Assembly: GCA_035236585.1 (NCBI GenBank)
Contig: CP141136.1
Coordinates: 33,006,949 to 33,070,948 of the forward strand
DNA length: 64,000 nucleotides
Reading direction: 5' to 3'
From: Warburgia ugandensis
Taxonomy: Eukaryota; Streptophyta; Magnoliopsida; Canellales; Canellaceae
Positions 1 through 9,345 of the stretch are shown here, piece after piece (position 1 is the stretch's first letter; each line of letters opens with the position of its first letter). The position numbers and the translations under genes were made by a program. The notes below the pieces were generated by a model, which did not search any database, was not told where the DNA came from, and was given only the letters and a program-made list of their open reading frames with translations.

Positions 1-290
1 TCTACAATAAAAAAAGAAATGCTTTAAATTGTTAAATGCATTTTAAATTTCCAGATATCCTTTAAATTGAAAGTTTCTTCTTGGAACTGATTGTAGTGTT
101 TCAAAATAAATTATTGAAAAGGATGTAAAAAATGCAGTTTCAAAACAAATTTTTGTAGGGTGGCAAGCTCAATTATCTATTTTTGACTTTGACATTGAAT
201 ATAGTAAGGGAGAATATAACTACCTAAATGACTTCCTAACTTGTGAGTTTTTACAGGGATCATGAATAGGGGCAAGGAAGATCAGGCCAA
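1..290 (+). pseudogene. EPRV RNase H C-terminal remnant
   Basis: This is the tail of a caulimovirid polyprotein. The stretch at about 155-270 translates to a G-W-Q-A-Q-L-S-I-F-D-F-D segment followed by a Lys-Gly-Glu motif and a Phe-Leu-x-x-Glu-Phe-Leu ending. The same ending occurs in the RNase H remnants at 2,700-2,800 and 21,060-21,165 in this window. RNase H degrades the RNA strand during reverse transcription. Only the last 90 or so codons are present, and the window edge cuts off the rest. The reading is broken by a stop near 55-75 and a TGA at the end. It is continuous with the unknown second ORF that follows, which is the normal viral order. Confidence 0.75.
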
Positions 291-905
291 GGTAATACCC
301 AAGACAAAGGTGGTGGTCGTGGTAATAACCAAGACCCTAAATGAAAAGAGATAATATCTATGGAAGAACTTCTTTTAATCAAATAAAAAAAGGTTCTAAA
401 TCAAAATTCTCTTGGTAATATCTCATCTAAATTATCTCTACATAATATTCTAAAACAACAATTCACACCTCAAAGAATAATATAAGAGGTTATGACAATG
501 TCTTTGAAGAATTATCTTAAGAAAAAAATACCAGGATGACATCTTACATATAAATACCAATGATATACAATGGTATGATCTAGCAAATCCTTAGGATATT
601 GCGGCCAAACATATGCAAAATCATGCCTACCCAATAAGGGCAGGAAAAAATCAACACTTGATGGAGAAATTCCTCCAAGAAATGAGTTGTGTGGCAATAA
701 GTCACTTTTATAATAATAATTGCTACTACTATAAATTATAGAAAGTGCGTGACTAATAAAGTCCTTTTCCCTCAAGCATGGAACATTAATCCAAGCCAAT
801 TTAAATGGATTGAGGGAAAGTAAGGGGCCAAATATCCCTATAATTTATGAGATTATACAAAGTCAATAATGTACTTTGAGAATAACCAAAAGAAGCACTC
901 TTGGT
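291..905 (+). pseudogene. EPRV second ORF (ORF2), N-terminal part, broken
   Basis: Sequence downstream of RNase H, homologous by eye to 2,801-3,112, 21,166-21,830 and, on the minus strand, 5,640-6,325. It opens with a Gly/Arg/Asn-rich stretch and continues into a segment containing A-A-K-H-M-Q-N-H and P-I-R-A-G-K. Stops at about 530, 590, 740, 750, 825 and 850 break it. The product is not recognised: florendovirus-type genomes carry a second ORF of unknown function after RNase H, and this position fits that. It ends abruptly at about 905, where protease sequence begins. Confidence 0.6.
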
Positions 906-1263
906 TTCTCAAAATGGTATAAAAAAAGTTTCTCCTTTTCCTTTGTATCAGAGCCATACTGATTTAATAGCTCTTGATGATAGTGGTGCTGACATCAGTT
1001 GCATTGAAGAACGGTTGGTCCCTACAAAAGATTTTGAAAAAACTTCTCAAAATTTAGTTTCTGCCAGTAATAATAAACTAAAAATAAACTACAAAGTGAC
1101 AAATTCTATTGTCTATAATGATAATGTTTGTATTCTAACATCATTTCTACTGTTCAAGGACCTTCACCATCATGTGATCTTAGGCACTACATTTTTACAT
1201 CAATTGATGCTTAATGATAAAATTGAACCTTTAGGAATTTATTTTACAAAAGGAGGAAAATAG
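906..1263 (+). pseudogene. EPRV aspartic protease domain
   Basis: An open stretch of about 120 codons holding a retropepsin-like aspartic protease, the enzyme that matures the caulimovirid polyprotein. The catalytic motif reads D-S-G-A-D at about 976-990, and a flap-like I-L-G-T-T-F segment lies near 1,180. This is one of the few EPRV pieces here with no internal stop. The Met at 901 is probably not a real start, because the protease is normally internal to ORF1 and the sequence before about 905 belongs to ORF2. A TAG at 1,261 separates it from the reverse transcriptase part. It is a fragment, not an independent gene. Confidence 0.75.
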
Positions 1264-2310
1264 TTTTCTTTTAAATTTATCACAAATCCAAAAATCAACT
1301 TGTTAAATGAAGCAAGAAAGATATTGTTGAAAGAACAACAAAATAATTTTATCCGTGAATTGATAGCTCATCTCAGCATCAAGAAAAATCTTCAAAATAA
1401 TAATTTTCAAAATAAAGTTAAGGAACTTCTAAATGATTTATGTAATGACCTTCCTAATGATTTTTGCAATAGAAATAGTCACATGGTCTCTCTCCCCTAT
1501 GAAGAATCTTATAATGAAAAAATATTCTCCTGGGCCAGCTCGAATGAATGCTAACTACTTGGAGCTGTACAAAAATGAAGTTAATGATAAAATAAATAAA
1601 AATTTAATAAGAAAATCCTTTTCTCCATGGACTTGTACTGTATTTTGTGTCAATAATGTTGCAGAACAAGAGAGAGGAAGACATAGATTAGCTATTAATT
1701 ACAAGCCTTTTAATGAAGTCCTAAAATGGATCAGATACCCAATCCTTAAAAAAAGTTATCTGCTTAATAGATTTCAAGGAGCCTTAATCTTTTCCAAATT
1801 TTGATATTGAAAAATACAGATTACTAAAATGGATAGGCATAAAACTACATTTAAAGTTCCTTTTGGACACTTTGAATGGAATGTTATGCCTTTCATTTTT
1901 AAAAATGTTCCTTTTGAATTTGAGAACATTATGAATGATATTTTTTATCTTTATACACAATTTATAATCACTTAGATTGACTATGTACTTATATTTTCAA
2001 AATCAATTGATTAGCACTTCAAACATTTAGAAATCTTTAAGTGGCTAGTTAAAAAATTGTCTTGTTTTATATGTCTCAAAGACAAAACTATTTAAAGAAG
2101 AAGTAAGATTTCTAGGACATAATATTCATCAAGGAAAAATTAATCCAATACAAAGGAGTATTGAATTTTCTTCCAAATTTTGTGATGAAATTATTGATAA
2201 TAAACAATTGCAGAGATTTTTAGGATCTTTGAATTATATTTCTGATAGTTATCAGATTCTTGCATAAGATAATAATGTTCTTTTTAATAGGCTAAAGAAA
2301 AATCCAAAAC
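1264..2310 (+). pseudogene. EPRV reverse transcriptase, inactivated
   Basis: Caulimovirid reverse transcriptase, N-terminus to the connection region. Visible pieces are an N-terminal helical stretch (1,300-1,550), the R-x-R-L-A-I-N-Y-K-P motif (about 1,680-1,715), a V-P-F-G-H-F-E-W-N-V-M-P-F segment (1,855-1,895) and a D-Y-V-L-I-F-S-K motif (1,978-2,004). The last is the polymerase catalytic motif, normally Y-x-D-D: here a TAG precedes it and the second aspartate is tyrosine. Frame changes lie near 1,540, 1,800 and 2,080, with further stops. The downstream G-H-N-I segment and the F-L-G-S-L-N-Y motif (about 2,215-2,240) are typical. It cannot be functional. Confidence 0.85.
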
Positions 2311-2800
2311 CTTGGACTTTTGATCATACTAAAGCAATTCAAAGAATAAAGTCAAAAGTCCATAAGGTTCCTTGTCTTAATTTGGGAAATATTGAATGGA
2401 TCAAAATTGTTCAGATTGATGCTTCCAACATTGGCTTTGGAGGTATTCTAAAGTAGAAAAATCCTCACACTGATAAAGAGGAATTAATTCATTTCTATTT
2501 AGGTAAGTGGAATACTAATCAAGAAAAGTATTCTACAATTAAAAAAGAAATATTTTTAATTATTAACTGTATTTCAAAATATCAAGATGACCTTTTAAAT
2601 AGAATGCTTCTTCTCAAAATTGATTGCAGTGCTATGCAACAAACAATTGAAAAGGATGTCAAAAATGTTGTTTCAAAACAAAATTTGTAGGGTGGCAAGC
2701 ACAACTATCTATTTTTGACTCTGACATTGAATATACTAAGGGAGAACATAACTCCCTACCTGACTTCCTCACTCATGAGTTTTTACAGGGATCAAGAATA
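2311..2800 (+). pseudogene. EPRV RNase H domain, broken
   Basis: Continuation of the reverse transcriptase on the same strand. It starts with a basic K-N-P-K-P-W segment, then an I-V-Q-I-D-A-S-N motif at about 2,408-2,431 with the first catalytic aspartate of RNase H, a tract on E-K-Y-S-T-I-K-K-E (about 2,522-2,550) carrying the catalytic glutamate, and a D-C-S motif near 2,625. A TAG at about 2,456 and one near 2,688 interrupt it. It ends in the same F-L-x-x-E-F-L-Q-G-S tail as the fragment at 1-290, so 1-290 and this copy are independent pieces of related genomes. Confidence 0.8.
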
Positions 2801-3112
2801 GGAGCAAGGAAATATTAGGCTAGGGTAATCCTCGAGGTAGAGTTGGTGGTCGAGGTAATAACCAAGACCCTAAAGGAAAATAGACAATCTCTATAGAAGA
2901 ATTTCCTTCAATCAAATAAAAAAATGTTCTAAATCAAATTCATCTGGGTAATATCCCATCTCAATTGTCTTTGGATAATATTCTAAAACAATAATTCACA
3001 CCTCAAAAAGCAATAAAAGTGGTTATGATAATGTTCCTAAAGAATTGCCTCTAGAAAAAAATACTAGGATAATATCCTACATATCAATACCAATGACTTG
3101 CATTTGTATGAC
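2801..3112 (+). pseudogene. EPRV ORF2 N-terminal fragment
   Basis: A second copy of the start of the unknown second ORF, directly after RNase H as in 1-905. It begins with the Gly/Arg-rich segment and has several TAA or TAG stops (about 2,882, 2,918 and 2,992). The fragment ends at about 3,112, where the sequence flips to movement-protein DNA on the other strand. No function can be assigned. Confidence 0.6.
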
Positions 3113-3452
3113 TGTTGTGTCAGGTGACAGTAAATTTGTTTCTATTAAAACAGTTTCATCTCTAAGTGAGTTTTTCCTAGTGTTTGTGATAGAAGTAAGA
3201 AGGATCTTAAAATGAATTCTATATGTTAAAGCTATTGTTTCAGATCCTATCTTAAAATTATAATCGTGAGTTTTGACATATAAACTAAATGCATCAAATA
3301 TATTAGGATCAGTTAAAAATAAATTGAAATCACAAAAGACTTTAATATAAATAGGGCTATGATAGAGGCTAGTTTATAAGACACCTATAAGAGAGGGAGC
3401 CCAATCCAGACATCACGCATCTCTCAAGATTGTAAGAATTAAAGCATTTAAA
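3113..3452 (-). pseudogene. EPRV movement protein fragment (inverted)
   Basis: On the minus strand this matches the middle of the movement protein seen on the plus strand at 17,950-18,300, including the segment with G-P-I-Y and a T-H-x-Y-N-F-K-I-G-S motif. Caulimovirid movement proteins (30K superfamily) carry virus through plasmodesmata. The fragment has neither the N- nor the C-terminus and is flanked by plus-strand ORF2 on one side and plus-strand linker sequence on the other, so it is an inverted segment inside the mosaic. Confidence 0.7.
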
Positions 3453-3745
3453 CATTTTAAAGTTTTATCCCAATAGGATCTACTTGATATAGTAGATCAA
3501 GTAGAGGATAAAAATCTCATGAAAGTAATACTCAAAAGAATACTTAAAATTGCTTTAGACAATAAAGAAGAAGATATTAAAATTATTAACATAGACAATG
3601 TCTAAAGAATGTTAGAAGTAAAGTGAAGTTTAAACAACAAACCTTCAATTTCAAAGATGTTACTACACCAGACCTAAGAAAAGAAATTAATACTCTCAAA
3701 AAAAAAAATTCTTTAATAAAAATGAAAATACTATAATTGATGCAT
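3453..3745 (+). pseudogene. EPRV ORF1 linker region, coiled-coil-like
   Basis: Charged, Lys/Glu/Ile-rich coding sequence with a heptad-like look, homologous to 7,200-7,500 (minus), 8,936-9,215 (minus) and 22,656-22,830 (plus). The overlap at 7,013-7,800 shows that it lies between the zinc knuckle of the coat protein and the protease in ORF1. It opens with L-L-D-I-V-D-Q-V at about 3,480. A TAA at 3,602 and later stops break it. Near its start is a hairpin-forming sequence (3,482-3,506) close to the strand-switch junction. Confidence 0.55.
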
Positions 3746-3930
3746 TCATTTTGAAAAACCAAGAGTGCTTCTTTTGGTTATTTTCAAGATGCATTATAGG
3801 AGTCATTAATTCTTATTTAATTAAGAGTGCTTCTTTTGGTTATTCTCAAGGTACATTATAAGAGTCATTGACTCAGTATAATCCTACCAATTATAAAGAT
3901 ATTTGGACCCTTGCTTTCCCTCATTCCATT
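3746..3930 (-). pseudogene. EPRV ORF2 fragment with internal duplication (inverted)
   Basis: Minus-strand piece of ORF2, matching the plus-strand copies around 21,690-21,830. A stretch of about 50 bp beginning with gagtgcttcttttggtta occurs twice (about 3,769-3,813 and 3,825-3,872), separated by a short AT-rich spacer, and the second copy continues into more ORF2. It joins coat-protein sequence on the plus strand at about 3,930. Confidence 0.55.
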
Positions 3931-4405
3931 TTAGAGGGTATAAGGATGTCTTTTTAGCTCGTGTTTTGTATTTAAATGATGCAAACCATAGTCACTGGAA
4001 ACAAAAATTTACTGAAGGGCTTTGATACTTGTTTGCTAAAAAAGTTAAGAAAACTTAAGAATAAATTTGAGGATAAGATACCTTATGAACAATTAACTTA
4101 TGGACAATTAGTTCATTCATGCATAAATGAAGGATTACCTCTTTATAATAAAATAAATTAAGAAGCCAATTAAGAGAGAAAGAATAACAAAGACAAATCA
4201 GTTGGGAGAATTCTGCCAACAATTTGTGATAGATATACCCAAAATAAAAACACCTAATAAAGGTAGAATAAGACAACCCAATAATAGAAGATATAAGTAC
4301 AAGAGATACAGAGATCCTAATAAACCTTTAAGGAGAAAAACTAATAGAAATTATAATAAATATCCTAATAATGATAAATCAAGAATCAAATGCTAGAAAT
4401 GTGGT
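3931..4405 (+). pseudogene. EPRV coat protein C-terminal region with basic arm and zinc knuckle
   Basis: Plus-strand end of the coat-protein region. It includes an A-N-H-S-H-W-K-Q-K-F-like stretch (out of frame at about 3,980-4,015), the segment ending in H-S-C-I-N-E-G-L at about 4,110-4,135, and then a strongly basic Arg/Lys/Asn/Tyr-rich arm (4,255-4,390). The arm leads into a zinc knuckle of C-x2-C type at 4,390-4,405, where a TAG interrupts it. The basic arm and CCHC knuckle are typical of caulimovirid coat proteins, which package the DNA. Two frames are used (split near 4,165-4,200). Confidence 0.75.
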
Positions 4406-4890
4406 AAAGTTGTTTCTGATACCAAAAGACGAAAGTGGAGGATCAGGAAGGCAATACTTATAAAGCAGAGGCAACTCTCATGTGCAATCCAATATGGAAG
4501 AAACTTTGTAAATTTTATTGAAAAGAGAAAATATTACAAAGGAGGGAGAAAGAAAAGGAACTGAGCCCAAAATGACACACTTAAGCAAAGAACTTAAGAG
4601 ACTAAACCACCAATGCCCAAAAGACTGATAGACTTACAAATATATAGACTTTGGACCTCAGACATAATTACTCTGAAGTCTGTCACAATAATTAAGAGAC
4701 AAATATTGACATAAAGTAAAGAAAGACATAAAGATGACATAAAGAAAAAGCTAAGGTAAAAGTGACTAAAGGAGATTCTCCTGTATAATTGATGCCAATG
4801 TCGACTAGAAGTGGGTGATCCAAATAGAATGTAAATTCCTTGCATTATTGCTAATGCTAACTCATTATATTTATTAAAGTGACTTTTGAA
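4406..4890 (-). promoter_or_regulatory. EPRV intergenic region, leader and primer site (inverted)
   Basis: Read on the minus strand, this follows the end of ORF2 and reaches a tRNA-Met-type primer site, so it has the order of a caulimovirid intergenic region. Visible on the minus strand are a TATA box CTATATATTT at 4,638-4,647, an AATAAA at 4,514-4,519 about 125 nt downstream, and the primer site TGGTATCAG at 4,416-4,424. TATA followed closely by a poly(A) signal is the layout that yields terminally redundant pregenomic RNA. Whether the promoter works is unknown. Confidence 0.6.
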
Positions 4891-6325
4891 AAGAGGATTC
4901 CTCTTTTTATTTATTTATACTGCATTGATTTCTCCACCAAAAGTAGATTCTTTGTGTGATTGCTGAGATAGAAATTTACTTTAACTGAGGTTTATTCAAA
5001 GGCATCTTCTTCTTTCTTCTCTCTCTTGGTGGTTTCTTCGACCATTCTTGGACTATAGGAATTGAGAGAGCATCATCATTGATGCATCCCAATAATCTTC
5101 AAAATTAGTGTCTTTATTTGGATCTTGGCTTTCTAGAAAGATATTATCTTCTAACATATTATCTCTTGACATTGATTTTGCAATGATGATTCTGCTACTA
5201 AGAATAATTTCTCTGATGATATGTTGAATGATGTCATAATTTAATTCTTCACGTAATCCATCCATTTAAACAAAATTTGGTCTTCTGTATCTACCAGATA
5301 TTTTTGTTGAAGCATTTTCTTAACTTCTTCAATTGAGGACGACAATTTGGTGCTTGGGTATTATCCATTAAGGCTTTATGAGCCTCTATTGCCTAAGATA
5401 TTTCTTTGGCTTTGGTACCTGAGTTGAAGTTCCACCACCATTTGATGAAGTATGTTCTTTTAAGAGTCTTTATATTTAGCTCATCTTTTTCTATGGTCAT
5501 TGACCATTTACATATTCAAGGAATTTTGAATTTGGTAAAGTATTATAAAGGGTTCTATAATATTTCCAAAGTAGGTCCAACTTTCTTCCACCAATGAAAG
5601 AACCAAACAAGAACTTCCCTAGAGGCAAGAAGAGGATTCATTTTGAGAAACCAAGACTGCTTCTTTTGTTTAATTTCAAGATTCATTACAAGAGTCATTG
5701 ACTCAATACAATTCAATCAAATATAAGGATACTTAGCCCTTTGCTTTCCCTCAATCCATTTAAATTGGCTTGGATTAATGTTCCATTCTTAAGGGAAAAG
5801 GACTTTATTAATCACACATTTGCTAAAATTTATAGTAGTGTTGTCATTATTATAAAAGTGGCTTATTTTCCCACAACTCATTTCTTGGAGGAATTTCTCT
5901 ATCTTGTATTGATTTTTTCCTGCCCTTAGTGGGTAGGATGATTTTGCATATATCTAGCCACAACATTTGGGTCACAGCATTGTAAGTCATTGGTTTTGAT
6001 ATGTACGATATTATCTTAGTATTTTCTTTAGAGATAATTCTCTTAGGACATTATCATAACCTCTTTTATTGTTTTTTGAGGTGTGAATTACTATTTTGGA
6101 ATATTATCCAAAGACAATTGAGATGGGAAATTACCCAAAGAAATTTGATACTGAATATTTTCCAATTTGATTGAAGGAAATTCTTCCATAGATATTATCT
6201 ATTTTCCTTTAAGGTCCTGGTTATTACGTTGACCACCACCTCTACCTTTGGTATTATCCTGGCCTAATCTTCCCCTGCCCCCTATTCATGATCCTTGTAA
6301 AAAACTCTCGAGTGAGGAAGTCAAG
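4891..6325 (-). pseudogene. EPRV ORF2, nearly full length, unknown function (inverted)
   Basis: The longest continuous copy of the second ORF, about 1.43 kb, lying on the minus strand between RNase H (6,326-6,800) and the intergenic region (4,406-4,890), so viral order is kept. From N to C terminus it has a Gly/Arg/Asn-rich start, the A-K-x-M-x-N and fibre-like middle, a Trp-rich segment near 5,580, a segment rich in Ile/Ser with Y-D-I-I-Q-H-I-I-R-E-I-I at about 5,205-5,240, and an acidic Asp/Glu/Asn-rich C-terminus (5,060-5,170). Several stops and frame changes disable it. I do not recognise a known domain. Position after RNase H matches the unassigned ORF2 of florendovirus-type genomes. Confidence 0.6.
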
Positions 6326-6800
6326 TAGGGATCTATATCCTCCCTTAATATATTCAATCTTAATAATAGATAATTGTGCTTACCACCCATAAAAATTTGT
6401 TTTTAAACAACATTTTTGACATCCTTTTCAATAATTTATTTGGTAACATTGCAATCAATTCTGAGAAGAAACTTTTACTTTAAAATGTCATCTTGAAATT
6501 GTGAAATGCATTTCTTTTTTAATTGTAGAATACTTTTCTTGAGTGGTATTCCACTTACCTGAATAAAAACAAATTAATTCATTTTTATCTTTGTGAGGAT
6601 TTTTCTTCTTTAGAATGCTTCCAAATCAAACGTTGGAAGCATCAGTCTTAACAATTTTGAACCATTCAATATTTTCCAATTTTGAATTTATTCTTTTAAC
6701 TACTCTAATATGATCTAAAGTCCGTCGTTTTGGATTTCTCTTTAGCCAATTAAAAAGAATAGCAGTATCTTGTGCAAGATTCTAATAATAGTTAGAAATA
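6326..6800 (-). pseudogene. EPRV RNase H domain (inverted)
   Basis: Minus-strand RNase H homologous to 2,311-2,800 and 20,713-21,165. It includes the segment I-V-K-T-D-A-S-N at about 6,632-6,656 with the first catalytic aspartate, a run of Lys after it, and the E-K-Y-S-T-I-K-K-E tract (about 6,515-6,542) with the glutamate. The upstream end keeps the last residues of the reverse transcriptase connection. Frameshifts lie in the second half. It is contiguous with ORF2 on the same strand. Confidence 0.75.
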
Positions 6801-6962
6801 TGATTCAAAGTCCTTCAGTATAATCCCACCAATTATAGTGATATTTGGCCTCTTGGATTAATGTCCCATTTTTCTAGGAAAAGAACTTTATTAATCACGC
6901 ACTTGCTAAAATTTATAGTAGTGCAGTCATTATTGTAAAAGTGGCGTATTTCCACACAACTC
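6801..6962 (-). pseudogene. EPRV ORF2 small fragment (inverted)
   Basis: About 160 bp on the minus strand similar to the ORF2 middle (compare 5,700-5,880 minus and 21,600-21,780 plus). It joins RNase H sequence on one side and flips to plus-strand coat-protein sequence at about 6,963. No stand-alone reading frame. Confidence 0.5.
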
Positions 6963-7012
6963 CTTTACAACATGAAGGGTTGAAGAAATCATTGTGTAAA
7001 ATTATGCTTAAT
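6963..7012 (+). pseudogene. EPRV coat protein tail, 50-bp inverted patch
   Basis: A short plus-strand patch encoding E-G-L-K-K-S-L-C-K-I-M-L-N, the sequence that follows the zinc knuckle in the coat-protein region (same words on the minus strand at about 7,660-7,705). At about 7,013 the strand flips again into linker-region sequence. The open stretch that runs on to 7,190 on the plus strand is antisense to the linker and is probably not a real protein. Confidence 0.5.
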
Positions 7013-7555
7013 TCTTCAAATTCAAACATCTATGATATTTCTAATACTGAAGAATTTTATGCATTTTGTACCCTTGACAATGGTTATGTTAATGTAACAT
7101 TATTGTGTTTAAGTATTGAGGAGAATGTATTTTCTTCAATATTAGACATTTCTCCTTTTTTCAAAATTCTTTCTCTTTTCATGATTGCTTAATCTCTTAT
7201 CTATTAGACTATTTTCATTTTTTTATTAATACAATTTTTGTTTTGAGAGTACTAATTTCTCTTCTTAGATCTTGTATAATAACATTGTTTGAAATTAAAG
7301 ATTTGTTGTTTAACCTTCACATTAGTTCTGATGTTCTATAGACATTGTCTAAGTTAATAACTTTATTATCTTCCTCTTTATTGTCTGAAGCAATTTTAAG
7401 TATTTTTTGAGTATTATTTTCTTGAGATTTTTATCCTTTGCCTGATCTACTATATCAAGTAGATCCTATTAGGATTGTGAAAGGACATTGATGGTCAAAT
7501 TATTCATCTCAATAATTGCTTTCCAATACTCTTCTTCTTTGTTATTCTTAAGTGT
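7013..7555 (-). pseudogene. EPRV ORF1 linker between coat protein and protease (inverted)
   Basis: Minus-strand linker region, continuous with the coat-protein tail at 7,556-7,800, which fixes its place in ORF1. It starts with an E-Y-W-K-A-I-I-E-M-N-N segment at about 7,503-7,540, then the L-L-D-I-V-D-Q segment at about 7,440-7,465, and a Lys/Glu/Asp/Ile-rich coiled-coil-like tract to about 7,215. The last 200 bases lead towards the protease. Stops are present throughout. The function of such linkers is not established. Confidence 0.5.
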
Positions 7556-8935
7556 ATTACACTTTCCTTTACAACATGAATAATTATTATCTTTAAATTT
7601 TGAAGACGACAAGGACTCATCAACAGAAATATCAAAGATGTCTTAGTCCTAAAGATTAAGCATAATTTTACACAAAGATTTCTTCAACCCTTCATCGATA
7701 TCTAGTTCTTGAATATATATTTTTAGTACAACATTTAGTAGCATAATGATTAGGTTTACCACATTTGTAGTATTTCATTCTTGATTTATCCTTTTTAGGA
7801 TATTTATTACAATTTCTATTAGTTTTTCTTCTTGGAGGTTTATTAGGATCTTTGTGTCTCTTGTACTTATACCTTCTATTATTGGGTTGTATTATTTTAC
7901 CTTTATTATATCTATTGTAAATTGCTGACAGAATTCTCCCAAAAGTTTTTCCTCCGTTATTCTTTCTCTTTTTAATTAGTTTCTTAATTTTATTTCATTA
8001 CAGGGAGTTAATCCTTCATTATGCATAAATGAACTAATTGTCCATAAGTTAATTGTTCAAAAGGTATATTATCCTCATATTTATTCTTAGGAGTTTTCTT
8101 AACTCTTTCAGCAAACAAGTATGAAAGCCCTTTAATAAAATTTTGCATCCAGTGACTATGGTTTGTATCATTTAAATGCAAAACATAAGCTAAAAAGATA
8201 TCCTTATAGCACCTAAAATGGGTAAGTGTAGGACACGTAAGATTCTATAATAAAGCTGTAGAATTTTCTAAGTGGCTTTTAATATTACTAGTAAAATGTT
8301 CGACAATTGTACAAACCAAATTGTAGATTGAGTCTTCTTTGGGTTGACTTGTATGCGGTTCAATTTTAACTATGGACAATATTTCATTTTCTGACATTGG
8401 AGAGACACAATTATTCCAACATCCTTCTAGTTTTTCTATGAACCTACTATTGTCATATTAGTTATGTTTCTATCTGTATTACCTCTTCACTTACATACAA
8501 TAGAAAACATTAATGTTTTGTGCGTCATTTGCAAATTTTGATTATCTGGCATTCCATCTATGCTCCATTCATAGATTGCAGTAGCCCTATAATCATTCTA
8601 AATATGAACATCACATTCTTCTACTAAGACATCTGCCAGTGTTGGCCTCTTATAGTAAAACCTATCTAGTCTTTTGGGTTTCTTTTCTATTCTATTTATT
8701 TCTAAAAATTGGGTTTGGTCATGCATTATTTCAGTATCAGACATATTATCTGAACTTATCTCTTCTAAAATTTTTATTTCATTATCTAACTTGATTAACT
8801 CAGTTTCATATCCTTGAATTGAGAGTGTATTGAGTTTTAAGTTATCAAATCTTTCTTTAATAGCCTTCACTATATCACTTGAATCTTCTTCCTTTGAAAT
8901 TATTAATTTCAAGAGGGTTCAATTTTTAAAGGATT
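7556..8935 (-). pseudogene. EPRV coat protein (inverted)
   Basis: Minus-strand coat-protein region. From N to C there is an acidic, Ser/Glu/Asp-rich N-terminus (8,600-8,912, open for 104 codons) that ends in a Y-Y-K-R-P-T segment, a core including Y-E-W-S-I-D-G-M (about 8,550-8,580), a G-W-N-N-C segment (about 8,405-8,425), the H-S-H-W segment (about 8,145-8,160), a basic Arg/Tyr/Asn arm (7,790-7,930) and a zinc knuckle at about 7,745-7,785. The knuckle reads Y-Y-K-C-G-K-P-N-H-Y-A-T-K-C, so its first cysteine has become tyrosine. Core stops are numerous. The product would be the capsid shell protein. Confidence 0.75.
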
Positions 8936-9215
8936 TTGTTCTTCGTTTTTCTTAGACTTCTTCATTTTTTATTAAAGCAATTTCTGTTGTGAGAGTATTA
9001 ATTTCTCTTCTTAAATTATGTATAGTAACATTGTTTGAAAATAAAGGTTTGTTGTTTAACCTTCGCATTACTTCTAACATTCTGTAGACATTGTTTGTGT
9101 CATTTACTTTATTATCTTCTTCCATATTATCTGAAGAAATTTAAGGTATTTTTTAAATATTTTTTCATGAGATTTTTATCATCTACTTGATCTAATATAT
9201 TTAAAAATTTGTTCC
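8936..9215 (-). pseudogene. EPRV linker fragment misplaced before coat protein (inverted)
   Basis: A second minus-strand copy of the coiled-coil-like linker, similar to 7,200-7,500. Here it stands upstream of the coat-protein N-terminus, which is not the viral order, so the joint at about 8,936 is a rearrangement. It carries stops and an internal deletion. It ends close to the hairpin-like sequence ctacttgatctaatatattt near 9,182. Confidence 0.5.
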
Positions 9216-9345
9216 AGGAAAGCATAGGATCATGAAAGAGATTTGAAAAATAGAGCAAGAGATCAGGAAAGAGAATTGAAATATATACCTGATATACTAC
9301 TTGATACCAAAAGACAGAAGTGGAGGATCACGAAGGCAATATAGA
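9216..9345 (-). other. EPRV leader fragment with primer site (inverted)
   Basis: A short piece of the viral leader. On the minus strand TGGTATCAA at 9,301-9,309 is a degenerate tRNA-Met primer site, and the flank ttttg/tcttttggtatc with a following cttcgtgatcctccac stretch matches the leader copies at 4,416-4,455 (minus) and 17,220-17,267 (plus). A purine-rich stretch of unclear origin (9,230-9,290) lies beside it. Confidence 0.5.

Noticed and set aside
901..1263. Independent cellular aspartic protease gene
   Set aside because: The catalytic motif and flap fit retropepsins, and the neighbouring RT and RNase H on the same strand show it is a viral polyprotein part.
6941..7192. 83-codon open stretch on the plus strand
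   Set aside because: Only the first 17 or so codons match coat protein; the rest is antisense to the linker region, so it is an accidental frame across a joint.
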